From positions 124,001 through 188,000 of the forward strand of contig AP019702.1 in the NCBI GenBank assembly GCA_006739055.1: a stretch of DNA of 64,000 nt, read 5' to 3'. The notes under the pieces were generated by a model. The model was not told where the DNA came from. It saw only the letters and a list, made by a program, of their open reading frames with translations, and searched no databases. Of this stretch, positions 1-8,401 are shown piece by piece. Source of the DNA: Allostella vacuolata (GTDB taxonomy: Bacteria; Pseudomonadota; Alphaproteobacteria; ATCC43930; Allostellaceae). Within the stretch, counting starts at the first letter, position 1. Each line of letters begins with the position of its first letter. Both the position numbers and the translations under genes were made by a program.

Positions 1-521
1 CCTTCCTCGCCGCCGCCGAGACGGCGTTCGGCCGGGTCGACGTGGTCGTGAACAATGCCGGGGTCATGCCGCTCGGCGCCATGGCCGCGCTGCAGGTCGA
101 CGAGTGGGACCGGATGATCGACGTCAACATCCGCGGCGTGCTCCATGGCATCGCCGCCGGCCTGCCGATCATGAAGCGCCAGGGCTTCGGGCAGTTCGTC
201 AACCTGGCGTCGATCGGGGCGCACATGGTGGTGCCGACGGCCGCGGTCTACTGCGCCACCAAGTTCGCGGTCCGCGCCATCTCCGACGGGTTGCGCCAGG
301 AAAGCCCGGACATCCGGGTGACGGTGATCTCGCCCGGGGTCACCGAATCCGAGCTGGCGGACCACATCACCGACCCGGAGGCGCGTCGCGGCATGACGGA
401 GTTCCGGCGGATCGCCATCCCGCCCGCCGCCATCGCGCGCGCGGTCGCCTTCGCGATCGAGCAGCCGGCAGACGTGGACGTGAACGAGATCATCGTCCGC
501 CCGACCGCGAGCCCCTACTGA
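1..521 (+). CDS. Short-chain dehydrogenase/reductase, 5' end missing
   Basis: The C-terminal two thirds of a classical SDR oxidoreductase; the reading frame is open from base 3 and the N-terminal cofactor glycine motif lies outside the window. Visible residues carry NNAG (17-20), Asn42, Ser70, Tyr83 and Lys87 (YCATK), which together form the classical catalytic tetrad. It therefore probably performs NAD(P)-dependent oxidoreduction of an alcohol or ketone in the cytoplasm. Substrate cannot be inferred. It ends at a TGA at 519-521. Confidence 0.9.
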   Translation, partial: FLAAAETAFGRVDVVVNNAGVMPLGAMAALQVDEWDRMIDVNIRGVLHGIAAGLPIMKRQGFGQFVNLASIGAHMVVPTAAVYCATKFAVRAISDGLRQESPDIRVTVISPGVTESELADHITDPEARRGMTEFRRIAIPPAAIARAVAFAIEQPADVDVNEIIVRPTASPY

Positions 522-547
522 CGCCGCGGCGGAACGGCAGGCGAGCG

Positions 548-634
548 ATGCTCCGGGCCCTGTCGGCCGCGGCCGCCTTCGCGCTTGGCCTGGCAGCGCT
601 GGTCCTGCTCGGGGCGACGACGGTGATCGCGTAG
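548..634 (+). CDS. Possible 28-residue hydrophobic peptide
   Basis: A tiny ATG-started frame lies just downstream of the SDR gene and ends before the convergent DUF429 gene. It has one basic residue near the start and then an uninterrupted hydrophobic stretch (about residues 8-27) that could be a single membrane helix. The upstream GGCGAG is a weak ribosome-binding site. In GC-rich DNA such a frame can arise by chance, so this is only a candidate small membrane protein. Confidence 0.25.
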   Translation: MLRALSAAAAFALGLAALVLLGATTVIA

Positions 635-638
635 GCGA

Positions 639-1313
639 TCAGTACCAGATCTCCATGCTGAGGCCGCGTGCGTCCCGCGGCGGCTCGCCCTCGGGCAGGC
701 GGATGGCGGTGCCGCCGGCGATGCGGCCCGCGGTCAGGCGCAGGACGGCCGCGTCGAACAGGTCGTCGGCCGCGGCCAGCCGGCGGTCGAGCGCCGCCAG
801 CAGGCGGGCGGTGTCGATACCGGCCGCCTCCAGCAGGCGGCGGCGGATCTCCAGCCCCTCCGGCGAGCGCTTGCCGGCCAGCACCGGGCCGCCGGCCAGG
901 CGCAGGAAGGCCAGCTCCGGGTGGCATTCGCGGACCCGGTCCTGGTCGCCGGGCGCGATCGCGCGGTCCAGTTCTCCGATCCGCGGCAGCAGGTGCCAGG
1001 CCTGCTTGGACAGGCCGGCGCCGTCCGCCTTGGCCCAGGCATTGGCCGCCGGATAGTCGGCGAAGCCCAGCAGCGGCCGGCGCAGGCCGATGAAGACGCT
1101 GGCCTGGCGGCCGCGACCCAGCAGCCGGCGCGCGGCGAAGTCGCAGCCGCGCCGGCCGCCCTCGGGCAGGCCGATCGGCATGTCGACGGCCAGCAGATCC
1201 GCCGGCGGCAGGTCGGTCCAGTGCCGGGCGTGGTGGACGCGCAGGGCCCCGCCGGCCCGGTCGCCCGCGACCATGATCCAGCCGCCGCGGCAGCCGTCGA
1301 CTCCTGCGAGCAC
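639..1313 (-). CDS. DUF429 family protein (predicted RNase H-like fold)
   Basis: About 224 residues if started at the GTG at 1313, directly before the VDGCRGGW motif typical of the DUF429 N-terminus. A TTG further up (1415) would also keep the frame but would overlap the divergent sulfhydrylase gene, so I prefer 1313. Other family marks are DMPIGLPEGGRRGCD and the following ARRLLGRGRQASVF segment. DUF429 proteins are predicted nucleases with acidic active-site residues; no specific biological role is established. It stands alone, convergent to the SDR gene and divergent from metY. Confidence 0.75.
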   Translation of the reverse strand: MLAGVDGCRGGWIMVAGDRAGGALRVHHARHWTDLPPADLLAVDMPIGLPEGGRRGCDFAARRLLGRGRQASVFIGLRRPLLGFADYPAANAWAKADGAGLSKQAWHLLPRIGELDRAIAPGDQDRVRECHPELAFLRLAGGPVLAGKRSPEGLEIRRRLLEAAGIDTARLLAALDRRLAAADDLFDAAVLRLTAGRIAGGTAIRLPEGEPPRDARGLSMEIWY

Positions 1314-1401
1314 CGTTGGCCGATCAATCGTCGGCGCGCAGGCTTCCGGAGCGCCGCGGCGCCCGTGTATGGTGCCGGCCCGTTGATCGAGGATGGGGAC
1401 G

Positions 1402-2721
1402 ATGGCCGACGCCAAGTTTCCGGGCTTTCACACGCTCAGTCTGCATGCGGGCCAGCAGCCCGACCCGGTCCATGGCGCGCGCGCCGTACCCATCTACCAG
1501 ACGACCTCCTTCGTCTTCCAGAGCACCGACCACGCCGCCTCCCTGTTCAACCTGGAGCGGCCGGGCCACATCTACTCGCGGATCTCCAACCCGACCGTCG
1601 CGGTCCTGGAGGAACGGATCGCCGCCCTGGAGGGCGGGGTCGGCGCGGTCTGCACGGCGAGTGGGCAGGCGGCGCTGCACCTCGCCATCGCCACCCTGAT
1701 GGGGGCGGGCGGGCACATCGTCGCCGCGGCCTCGCTCTATGGCGGCAGCATCAACCTCCTGAAGCTGACCCTGCCGCGCTTCGGCATCGAGACGACCTTC
1801 GTCCCGCCGCGCGACCCCGACGCCTTCGCCCGTGCCATCCGGCCGGAAACGCGGCTGGTCTTCACCGAGACGGTGGGCAACCCGGGGCTGGAGGTCGTCG
1901 ACCTGCCGCGCGTGGCGGCGATCGCCCACGACCACGGCCTGCCGGTCCTGGTGGACGCCACCTTCTCCACCCCGTACCTGTGCCGGGCGATGGACCATGG
2001 CGCCGACCTGGTGATGCATTCGGCCACCAAATGGATGGGCGGGCATGGGGTCGCGATCGGCGGCGTGGTGGTCGACGGCGGCCGCTTCGACTGGGAGGCG
2101 TCGGGCCGCTTCCCGACCCTGACCGAACCCTATGCCGGCTATCACGGTATCGACTTCGCCGAGGAGTACGGGCCGCTCGCCTTCATCATGCGCGCCCGGG
2201 CCGAGGGGCTGCGCGACTTCGGCGCGGCGATGTCGCCGACCAACGCCTTCCATATCCTGCAGGGGATCGAGACGTTGCCCCTGCGCATGGAGCGCCATGT
2301 CGCCAACGCCCGCGCCGTGCTCGAATTCCTCCGGACCGCGCCCCAGGTCGCCTGGGTCTGCCACCCCGACCTGCCGGACCACCCCGACCATGCGCTGGCC
2401 GCCCGGCTGATGCCCAAGGGGGCAGGCAGCATGATCGCCTTCGGCATCCGCGGCGGGCGCGAGGCGGGGCGGGTCTTCATCGACCGGCTCGGCCTCGTCT
2501 CGCACCTCGCCAATGTCGGCGACGCCAAGAGCCTGGTGATCCATCCCGCCAGCACCACCCACCAGCAGCTCGATGCCGCGGCCCTGGCCGCCGCCGGGGT
2601 GGGGGAGGACATGATCCGCCTGTCGGTCGGGCTGGAGGATGCGGGCGACATCATCGACGACCTGCGGCAGGCCCTGCGCGCGGCCGAGCGGGCGACGCAG
2701 CCGGCGCCGGCGAAGGCGTAG
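1402..2721 (+). CDS. metY: O-acetylhomoserine sulfhydrylase-like PLP enzyme
   Basis: Cys/Met-metabolism PLP-dependent transferase of about 439 residues, the usual length for O-acetylhomoserine (thiol)-lyases, which make homocysteine from O-acetylhomoserine and sulfide. Lys210 in SATKWMGGHG is the expected Schiff-base lysine. The ATG at 1402 is preferred because GAGG lies nine bases upstream; another in-frame ATG at 1393 would add three residues. An alpha/beta hydrolase and a thioesterase follow closely on the same strand. The family also contains gamma-lyases, so substrate assignment is by length and overall likeness only. Confidence 0.85.
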   Translation: MADAKFPGFHTLSLHAGQQPDPVHGARAVPIYQTTSFVFQSTDHAASLFNLERPGHIYSRISNPTVAVLEERIAALEGGVGAVCTASGQAALHLAIATLMGAGGHIVAAASLYGGSINLLKLTLPRFGIETTFVPPRDPDAFARAIRPETRLVFTETVGNPGLEVVDLPRVAAIAHDHGLPVLVDATFSTPYLCRAMDHGADLVMHSATKWMGGHGVAIGGVVVDGGRFDWEASGRFPTLTEPYAGYHGIDFAEEYGPLAFIMRARAEGLRDFGAAMSPTNAFHILQGIETLPLRMERHVANARAVLEFLRTAPQVAWVCHPDLPDHPDHALAARLMPKGAGSMIAFGIRGGREAGRVFIDRLGLVSHLANVGDAKSLVIHPASTTHQQLDAAALAAAGVGEDMIRLSVGLEDAGDIIDDLRQALRAAERATQPAPAKA

Positions 2722-2731
2722 AGGGCAGGCC

Positions 2732-3520
2732 ATGGACCTTCTCGTGGATGGCCGCCGGGTCTTCGCCGCAACCGGCGGGAAGCCCTTCGATCCGTCGCTG
2801 CGGCCGGTCGTCCTGCTGCATGGCGCCGGGATGGACCACACCGCCTGGGGCCTGCAGACCCGCTGGCTCGCCCATCACGGTCGCTCGGTGCTGGCGGTCG
2901 ACCTGCCGGGCCACGGCCGTTCCGAAGGGCCGGGGCCGGCGACGATCGAGGACCTGGCCCGCTGGACCCTGTCCCTGATCGATGCGGTTGGGGCCGAGCG
3001 GCCGGCGATCGGCGGGCACAGCATGGGGGCGCTGGCGGCCCTGGCGGCCGTCGCCGCCGCGCCGGAGCGCTTCCGCGCGCTGGCGCTGCTCGGCGTCACG
3101 CCCGAGATGCCGGTCCATCCGGACCTGGTCGCCGCGGCGCGGGCGGGCGGGCCGCAGGCATCCGAGCTGATGAGTTCCTGGGGCTTCGGCACCCGCGCGC
3201 AGCTGGGTGGGCACCGGGCGCCCGGGCTGTGGATGGTGGCGGGCGGCATCCGCCTGATCGGCATGGCCGACCCGGAGACGCTGGCCCGCGACCTGGAAGC
3301 CTGCGCGGCCTATCGCGGGGCCCAGGCCGCCGCCGCGGCGGTCACCTGCCCGGCGCTGCTGCTCCTCGGCGCCGACGACCGCATGACGCCGCCCGCCCGG
3401 GCCCGGCCGCTGGCGCAGGCGATCGCCGGGGTGCGCACAGTCACCCTGCCCGGGTGCGGGCACATGATGATGGTGGAGCGGCCGGACGAGGTCCTGGCCG
3501 CGCTCGATTCGATCTTCTGA
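2732..3520 (+). CDS. Alpha/beta-fold hydrolase
   Basis: A 262-residue single-domain alpha/beta hydrolase. The oxyanion region shows [12 protein letters not shown] near residue 30. The nucleophile elbow is GHSMG with Ser97. The acid is probably in GADDRMTP and the base His lies in [11 protein letters not shown] near the C-terminus, so the triad looks complete. It starts 10 bases after the sulfhydrylase stop and is followed by a thioesterase, suggesting one transcript. Esterases, lactonases and haloperoxidase-like proteins share this fold, and the substrate is not predictable. Confidence 0.87.
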   Translation: MDLLVDGRRVFAATGGKPFDPSLRPVVLLHGAGMDHTAWGLQTRWLAHHGRSVLAVDLPGHGRSEGPGPATIEDLARWTLSLIDAVGAERPAIGGHSMGALAALAAVAAAPERFRALALLGVTPEMPVHPDLVAAARAGGPQASELMSSWGFGTRAQLGGHRAPGLWMVAGGIRLIGMADPETLARDLEACAAYRGAQAAAAAVTCPALLLLGADDRMTPPARARPLAQAIAGVRTVTLPGCGHMMMVERPDEVLAALDSIF

Positions 3521-3534
3521 CGCGGCGGGGCGGG

Positions 3535-3972
3535 ATGGCGGGGGCTGATATCGGGCGTCGGGCGGATTATGGGCATTTCCGCCAGGTGCCGACGCGCTGG
3601 ATGGACAACGACGTCTACGGCCACGTCAACAACGTGGTCTATTATTCCTACTTCGACACAGTGGTGAACCTGTACCTCGTGCACGAGGGCGGGCTGGACT
3701 TCCTGTCGGGGCCGGTGATCGGCATCGTCGCCGAAAGCCTGTGCCGCTTCCGCAAGGCGCTCGCCTATCCCGAGGTGATCGATGCCGGCCTGCGGGTCGG
3801 CCGGCTCGGCAATTCCAGCGTGCGCTACGAGATCGGCCTGTTCCGCGCGGGCGACGACGAGGCCGCCGCCGAGGGGCATTTCGTCCATGTCTTCGTGGAT
3901 CGCGAGACCCGCCGCCCGACGCCGATCCCGGACGGGATGCGCGCGGCGCTGGCGCGCATCGCCGTCGCCTGA
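3535..3972 (+). CDS. Acyl-CoA thioesterase, 4HBT hotdog family
   Basis: A 145-residue single hotdog-domain protein. The segment [14 protein letters not shown] (about residues 20-33) is the 4-hydroxybenzoyl-CoA thioesterase-type signature, including the catalytic aspartate in the DxxGHVNN stretch. It probably hydrolyses an acyl-CoA thioester in the cytoplasm. It begins 14 bases after the hydrolase stop and is the last gene of the rightward run that starts with metY. A strong hairpin lies just beyond the stop. Confidence 0.85.
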   Translation: MAGADIGRRADYGHFRQVPTRWMDNDVYGHVNNVVYYSYFDTVVNLYLVHEGGLDFLSGPVIGIVAESLCRFRKALAYPEVIDAGLRVGRLGNSSVRYEIGLFRAGDDEAAAEGHFVHVFVDRETRRPTPIPDGMRAALARIAVA

Positions 3973-4004
3973 ACCGCCCAGCCTGAACCGCCCGAAACGA
4001 AAAA

Positions 4005-4032
4005 GCCCCGCCCGGGCGGACCCGGGCGGGGC
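4005..4032 (-). terminator. Intrinsic terminator between thioesterase and hsp20
   Basis: A perfect 12-bp GC stem (4005-4016 with 4021-4032) and a CGGA loop. A run of five A at 4000-4004 becomes a U-tract for leftward transcripts, so it is a textbook intrinsic terminator for hsp20. It can also end the convergent rightward transcript, though without a U-tract on that side. Confidence 0.85.
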
Positions 4033-4055
4033 GATCCTCGTGCCGGAGGGCGGGC

Positions 4056-4505
4056 TTACGCCGCCTTCTGATCGATGTAGGCCTGCGGAGCCTTGGCGGC
4101 GATCGGAATGACCCGCGGCTTGGCGGATTCCGGAATCTCGCGCTTCAGCTCGATATGCAGGAGCCCGTTGTCGAGGGCCGAGCCGACCACCTTGATCGAG
4201 TCGGCAAGCTCGAAGCGGCGCTCGAAGGCGCGCCGGGCGATCCCGCGATGCAGGAACTTGATGCCGTCGGCGTCGGGGGTGCCCCGGCCGACCACCGTCA
4301 GCGTGTTCTCGCGCACGACGACTTCCAGGTCGTCCGCGCCGAACCCGGCCACCGCCATGGTGATGCGGTAGGCGTCGTCGCCGGTCTTCTCGATGTTGTA
4401 GGGCGGATAAGTCGGCGCTTCGCCGGCCGAGCTCTCCAGGAGCCGCATCATCCGGTCGAAACCGACCGTGGAACGAAACAGCGGAGAGAAATCAAACGAG
4501 GTCAT
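4056..4505 (-). CDS. Small heat-shock protein, Hsp20 / IbpA type
   Basis: A 149-residue alpha-crystallin-domain chaperone that holds unfolding proteins as oligomers for later refolding. The N-terminus MTSFDFSPLFRSTVGFDRM is typical of the class A Hsp20 proteins of alphaproteobacteria. The central beta-sandwich carries YPPYNIEK and GDDAYRITMAVAGF, followed by the C-terminal ELKREIPE strand and an IPI-like anchor (VIPI). The ATG at 4505 is chosen over an upstream GTG because it follows a GGAGGA ribosome-binding site. An RpoH-type promoter and a ROSE-like leader precede it and an intrinsic terminator follows. Confidence 0.93.
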   Translation of the reverse strand: MTSFDFSPLFRSTVGFDRMMRLLESSAGEAPTYPPYNIEKTGDDAYRITMAVAGFGADDLEVVVRENTLTVVGRGTPDADGIKFLHRGIARRAFERRFELADSIKVVGSALDNGLLHIELKREIPESAKPRVIPIAAKAPQAYIDQKAA

Positions 4506-4596
4506 GTCCACATCCTCCGATGAGCAAAGGGACGGTTGGACCACCCGAAACCGGGCTGGTCCTGGTCCGCCGGACCCCCGAGGGGCGCCCGACGCT
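4506..4596 (-). ncRNA. ROSE-like RNA thermometer in the hsp20 leader
   Basis: The predicted leader of about 90 nt folds into successive hairpins. One is GGUCC-GGC-GGACC. A second pairs CCCG with CGGG around GUUU. In the last, UUGCU (plus-strand 4523-4527) faces the AGGA of the Shine-Dalgarno (4513-4516) across a six-base loop. In ROSE elements the U(U/C)GCU motif pairs with AGGA and melts on heating, exposing the ribosome-binding site. I see the motif and its spacing; the thermometer function is inferred. Confidence 0.6.
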
Positions 4597-4602
4597 CATT
4601 GG

Positions 4603-4630
4603 AGATAGGAACGGGCCGAAGGCGTTCAAG
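4603..4630 (-). promoter_or_regulatory. RpoH (sigma-32)-type promoter of hsp20
   Basis: Read leftward, CTTG (plus-strand 4627-4630, extended CTTGAA) is followed after exactly 17 bases by CCTATCT (4603-4609). This fits the alphaproteobacterial heat-shock consensus CTTG-N17/18-CYTATNT. Transcription would begin near 4596, leaving a leader of about 90 nt before the hsp20 ATG. Confidence 0.75.
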
Positions 4631-4683
4631 ACCCCCCGGCCGCGCATCCGCGAGGACGCGCTGGCGGGGCGGTCCTGGCGGAT

Positions 4684-4932
4684 TCAGGCCTTGTTCGCGT
4701 CCGGGCCGGTGCGCAGGCCGATGCCGGCGAACCGCTTGTTGAAGCGGGCGAGCTGGCCGCCGGCGTCGTTCAGGCGCGCCTGGCCGCCGGTCCACGCGGG
4801 ATGCGACTTGGTGTCCACGTCGAGCCGCATCGAGTCGCCCGGCTTGCCCCAGGTGGAGCGGGTCGTGAAGGTCGACCCATCGGTCTCGATGATCGTGATC
4901 TCGTGGTAGGACGGGTGGATGTTCTGCTTCAT
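4684..4932 (-). CDS. rpmE: 50S ribosomal protein L31
   Basis: An 82-residue L31. MKQNIHPSYHEI, the STWGK turn and SHPAWTGG match the alphaproteobacterial form. There is no CxxC zinc pair, as is usual in this group. L31 bridges the large and small subunits. A GAGGAG ribosome-binding site lies just before the ATG at 4932. The gene stands alone on the minus strand upstream of the hsp20 promoter and divergent from cyaY. Confidence 0.95.
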   Translation of the reverse strand: MKQNIHPSYHEITIIETDGSTFTTRSTWGKPGDSMRLDVDTKSHPAWTGGQARLNDAGGQLARFNKRFAGIGLRTGPDANKA

Positions 4933-5040
4933 ATGCGGCTCCTCGGAAGCGCGCGCTTATATCGGAAGGCCGCCGGGGATGCAAGGCGCGCGCCGTCGCC
5001 CTATGGTGCCGGCCCCGATTCGATGCCGCCGGAGACCCCC

Positions 5041-5361
5041 ATGGCCCTCGACGACCGCAGCTTCTCCGCCCTTGCCGAGCGTACCCTGCAGCGCCTGCTG
5101 GACCAGGCCGAGGCGGCCCACCCCGACGCCGACGGCGACCTGCAGGACGGCATCCTGACGCTGGAGATCGACGGGGTCGGCACCTTCGTCGTCAACAAGC
5201 ACGCGCCCAACCGCGAGATCTGGCTGTCGTCGCCCTGCTCCGGCGCCTGGCACTTCGCGCGGGACGAGGCGGCTGGCCGGTGGGTCTCGACCCGCGGCGC
5301 GGAGACGCTGGAAGCCGTGCTGTCGGCCGATCTCGGCGCCGCGATCACGCTCGAGGGGTGA
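5041..5361 (+). CDS. cyaY: Iron donor protein CyaY (bacterial frataxin)
   Basis: A 106-residue frataxin homologue. The acidic first helix (EAAHPDADGDLQDG), the beta-sheet core ILTLEIDGVGTFVVNKH and NREIWLSSP-GAWHF are the standard frataxin marks. It binds iron and modulates cysteine desulfurase during Fe-S cluster assembly in the cytoplasm. An in-frame ATG at 5023 would add six residues. The stop is three bases from the end of the convergent MotB/OmpA-like gene. Confidence 0.9.
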   Translation: MALDDRSFSALAERTLQRLLDQAEAAHPDADGDLQDGILTLEIDGVGTFVVNKHAPNREIWLSSPCSGAWHFARDEAAGRWVSTRGAETLEAVLSADLGAAITLEG

Positions 5362-5364
5362 CGG

Positions 5365-7176
5365 CTACCGCTCCGTCAGCTTCATCTCGATGCGGCGGTT
5401 GCGGGCGAACGCCTGCTCGCTGCTGCCGGGGTCGATGGGCTGGAACTCGCCGAAGCCGGTGGCGGCCAGCCGGTTGGGCGGGATGCCCTGCTCGATCAGG
5501 AACTGCACCACGTTGATGGCACGGGCCGCCGACAGGTCCCAGTTGTTGCGGAAGACCGGCGAGCGCACCCGGGTGCGGTCGGTGTGCCCGTCGACGCGCA
5601 GGATCCAGGGCAGGTCGGGCGGGATGGTCGCCGAGATATCCTTGAGCGTGCGGGCGAGGTCGGCCATGCGCGCGCGGCCAGTGTCCGTCAGGTCGGGTGA
5701 GCCGACCGGGAACAGGACTTCGGCCGGGAAGACGAAGCGGTCGCCGACGATCTCCACGTCCGGCCGGTCGGCCAGCAGCGAGCGCATCCGCCCGAAGAAT
5801 TCCGAGCGGTAGCGCGACAGCTCCTCCACCTTGCTCGCCAGCGCCTGGTTGAGCCGGCCGCCCAGGTCGACGATCTGCACCTGCTGCTCGCGGTTCTTGA
5901 CCTCGGAGGCCTCCAGCACTGCGTTCAGCTTCGCCAGCTCCTGCTTCAGCCCTTCCAGCTCGGCGGTCAGGGCGCGCATCGAGTCGCGCTGGGCGGCGCT
6001 GGTCTGCCGCTCGGCCTCCAGCTCCCGTTCGCCGCGCTCGTTGCGCTGGAACAGGGCGCGCAGGCGAACCGCATTCTCCTCGATGGTCCGCTGGGCCAGA
6101 AGGGTACGCTCCTGCTCGCTGGCCAGCCGGGCCTCCAGTTCGCGCGACCGGTCGCGGAGCTGGCCCGCCTGCCGCTCGGCCTCGCGCGCGTCGCCCTGGC
6201 GCCGGGCCGTCTCGTCGTCGAGAGCGCCGGACAGGGCGCGGATGCGGGCATCGCGTTCGGCGACCGCCGAGGCCAGCTCGCGCACCTGGCGTTCCAGCCG
6301 GGCGATCTCGCCGGCGCGGCCTTCGCTCTCCGCGGCCAAGGCCTGGGTCCGGCGTTCGGCGTCGGCCAGCGCCTGGGCACCCTGGCTCAAGGCCCGCTCG
6401 CGCCGGCTCACCTGCTCGTCCAGCCCCGCGATCCGGGTCCGGGCCGCTTCCAGTGCCGTCGTCTGCTGGGCCAGTTCGCGGGTGCGCTGCTCGCGCTCGC
6501 CCTCGATCTCGACCGCGCGGCGGCTGGTTTCGGCCAGGGTGGCGGACAGGTTGGCGACGCGACGCTCCAGGTCGGCGCGCAGCGTCCGCAGCGCGTCCAG
6601 GTCACGGGCGAGGCGGGCCAGGTCGCGCAGCTGCGTCTCGATCGTTTCCTTGTCGGCGGTCACCGTCCGCTGTGCCGCGGCCAGCAGCGCCTCCAGGCGC
6701 GCCACGTCGGTGACGGCCGCGGCCGCCCGCGTCTCGACCGTGGCGAGGTCGCGGGCAAGCCGGTCGCGCTCGGTCGAGCGGGCGGCCAGCTCGGCCTGCG
6801 TGCGGTCGCGCTCGCCCGTGCGCTCGCTCAAATGCGACGCCAGCCCGTCGCGCTCCGCCAGAAGCGCGGTCAGCTGGCCCTGCAGCGTGGAACGGTCCTG
6901 GTTCGCGGCGTCGAGCGCCACCGACAGGCGCTCGCTGGTGGACTTCAGGTCGGCCGCGGCCGAACGTTCCAGGGACAGCATCTCGGCCAGTTCGCCGACC
7001 TGCCGGTTCAGCCGCTCGACGGCGGCATCCCGTCCCTCCAGCGCGAAGCCGAGGTAGAAGTGGCTCACCGTGAAGACCAGCACGATGAAGATCACCACCA
7101 TCAGCAGCTGGGTCAGGGCGTCGACGAACCCCGGCCAGATATCGAAGCCGCCCCGTCGTTCGCGGAACCGGGCCAT
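5365..7176 (-). CDS. MotB/OmpA-like peptidoglycan-binding protein with long coiled coil
   Basis: 603 residues in three parts. A single N-terminal membrane helix (about 21-43) follows FDIWPGFVDAL; Asp19 sits where MotB/ZorB proteins carry the ion-binding aspartate. Residues about 45-420 form an uninterrupted heptad-rich coiled coil. The C-terminal OmpA-like domain (about 475-603) contains RVDGHTDRTRV and LSAARAINVVQFL, the peptidoglycan-binding core. It probably anchors to the cell wall and pairs with the MotA/TolQ-like channel encoded 21 bases upstream. Such pairs are widespread in alphaproteobacteria, often named 'peptidoglycan-binding protein', with no settled function. Confidence 0.85.
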   Translation of the reverse strand: MARFRERRGGFDIWPGFVDALTQLLMVVIFIVLVFTVSHFYLGFALEGRDAAVERLNRQVGELAEMLSLERSAAADLKSTSERLSVALDAANQDRSTLQGQLTALLAERDGLASHLSERTGERDRTQAELAARSTERDRLARDLATVETRAAAAVTDVARLEALLAAAQRTVTADKETIETQLRDLARLARDLDALRTLRADLERRVANLSATLAETSRRAVEIEGEREQRTRELAQQTTALEAARTRIAGLDEQVSRRERALSQGAQALADAERRTQALAAESEGRAGEIARLERQVRELASAVAERDARIRALSGALDDETARRQGDAREAERQAGQLRDRSRELEARLASEQERTLLAQRTIEENAVRLRALFQRNERGERELEAERQTSAAQRDSMRALTAELEGLKQELAKLNAVLEASEVKNREQQVQIVDLGGRLNQALASKVEELSRYRSEFFGRMRSLLADRPDVEIVGDRFVFPAEVLFPVGSPDLTDTGRARMADLARTLKDISATIPPDLPWILRVDGHTDRTRVRSPVFRNNWDLSAARAINVVQFLIEQGIPPNRLAATGFGEFQPIDPGSSEQAFARNRRIEMKLTER

Positions 7177-7197
7177 GCGCCCGCCGTTCCCCGGGGC

Positions 7198-8340
7198 CTA
7201 GCGCCTGCGCTCCGGCTCGTCGGCCAGGGCGGCGATGGTGCGGGCGAGGATGCGGATCTCGGCGCGGACTTCCTGCGCGGCGGCGGCGCTTGCCTGCTCG
7301 GTGGTGTCGATCAGGCGGGCCATCTGGCGCTCGATGGCGCGCAGCTGGTTCTGGGCCTCGTCGTCCATGCCGCCCTTGCCCGCAGACTGGGCGAGCCGTT
7401 CGAGCACCGGCTCCAGGGCCAGCTGGCTCTCCGCCAGGCGCAGCATCAGCGACTGTTCGGCGCGCATCTGGTCGCTCAGCGTGCCGAGCCGCTCGGTGAG
7501 CGCGGTCAGGTTGGCGTTGGCCTGGATCCGGCTTTCCTCACCGCGGATCAGGATGCGCTGCAGGTTCTCCATGTTGTCGGCGGTCTGCTCCAGCAGGGCC
7601 TGGATATAGGCCGGCACCGACTGGTCGCCGTCGCTGACCGCGGTGCCGCCCGACAGCCGGGTCAGGCTCGCCAGCCACTCCTCGATCTCGTTGTAGAAGC
7701 GGTTCTGCGCCTGCCCCGCCTGGAGGTCGAGGAAGCCCAGCACGAGCGAGCCGCCGAGGCCGAAGAGCGAGGAGCTGAAGGCGGTCCCCATGCCCGCCAG
7801 CGGGGTCTCCAGGCCGCGCTGCAGGTTATCCAGCGCCTGCCCCATGTCCCCGCCGTTGACCGACAGCTGGGAGACGACCCGGCTGACCGCGCCCACCGTC
7901 TCCAGCAGGCCCCAGAAGGTGCCGAGCAGGCCGAGGAAGACGAGCAGGCCGATCAGGTAGCGCGAGATGTCCCGGGTCTCGTCGAGGCGCGAGCTGAGGC
8001 CGTCCAGCAGCGACCGCTGCGCCGGCGCAGACAGGCTGACGCGGCCGTGCCGTTCCCGCACCACGGCCGCCACCGGCCCCAGCAGGCGGGGCGGGCGCAT
8101 CACCGACAGGCCCGGCTCGCTGCGGCGGAGCGTGTCGGCCCAGGCCGCCTCCGGCTCCAGCTGCAGGACCTGGCGGACGATGTAGAGGATGCCGAACAGG
8201 ATGATCCCGACGATCATGCCGTTCAGCGCCGGCTTGGCCAGGAAGGCCCGTTCCAGACCGGGATAGAGCAGCGCCAGGGCCCCGACCACGAGGATCAGGA
8301 AGACGATCATCCGGAAGAGGAACCGGCGCGGGTTGGTCAC
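7198..8340 (-). CDS. MotA/TolQ/ExbB-family proton channel protein
   Basis: 380 residues with membrane helices at about 11-28, 41-56, 128-147 and 181-204. The last two correspond to the conserved MotA_ExbB region (FLGLLGTFWGLLETVG and GMGTAFSSSLFGLGGSLV). A helical cytoplasmic tail of about 150 residues follows. The start is GTG at 8340; an ATG ten residues in is possible. With the downstream MotB/OmpA-like protein it should form an ion-driven stator complex. It is not tolQ itself, which lies at 23734. Confidence 0.85.
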   Translation of the reverse strand: MTNPRRFLFRMIVFLILVVGALALLYPGLERAFLAKPALNGMIVGIILFGILYIVRQVLQLEPEAAWADTLRRSEPGLSVMRPPRLLGPVAAVVRERHGRVSLSAPAQRSLLDGLSSRLDETRDISRYLIGLLVFLGLLGTFWGLLETVGAVSRVVSQLSVNGGDMGQALDNLQRGLETPLAGMGTAFSSSLFGLGGSLVLGFLDLQAGQAQNRFYNEIEEWLASLTRLSGGTAVSDGDQSVPAYIQALLEQTADNMENLQRILIRGEESRIQANANLTALTERLGTLSDQMRAEQSLMLRLAESQLALEPVLERLAQSAGKGGMDDEAQNQLRAIERQMARLIDTTEQASAAAAQEVRAEIRILARTIAALADEPERRR

Positions 8341-8401
8341 CGGATGGGCCCTGTGGTCCTGGGTCGTGTCGGGACCGTCTGCGGCAGGGCGGTCATGGCG
8401 C

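Noticed and set aside
1314..1401. SAM riboswitch upstream of the sulfhydrylase gene
   Set aside because: The gap is short and I see neither a SAM-II pseudoknot pattern nor another known SAM aptamer core.
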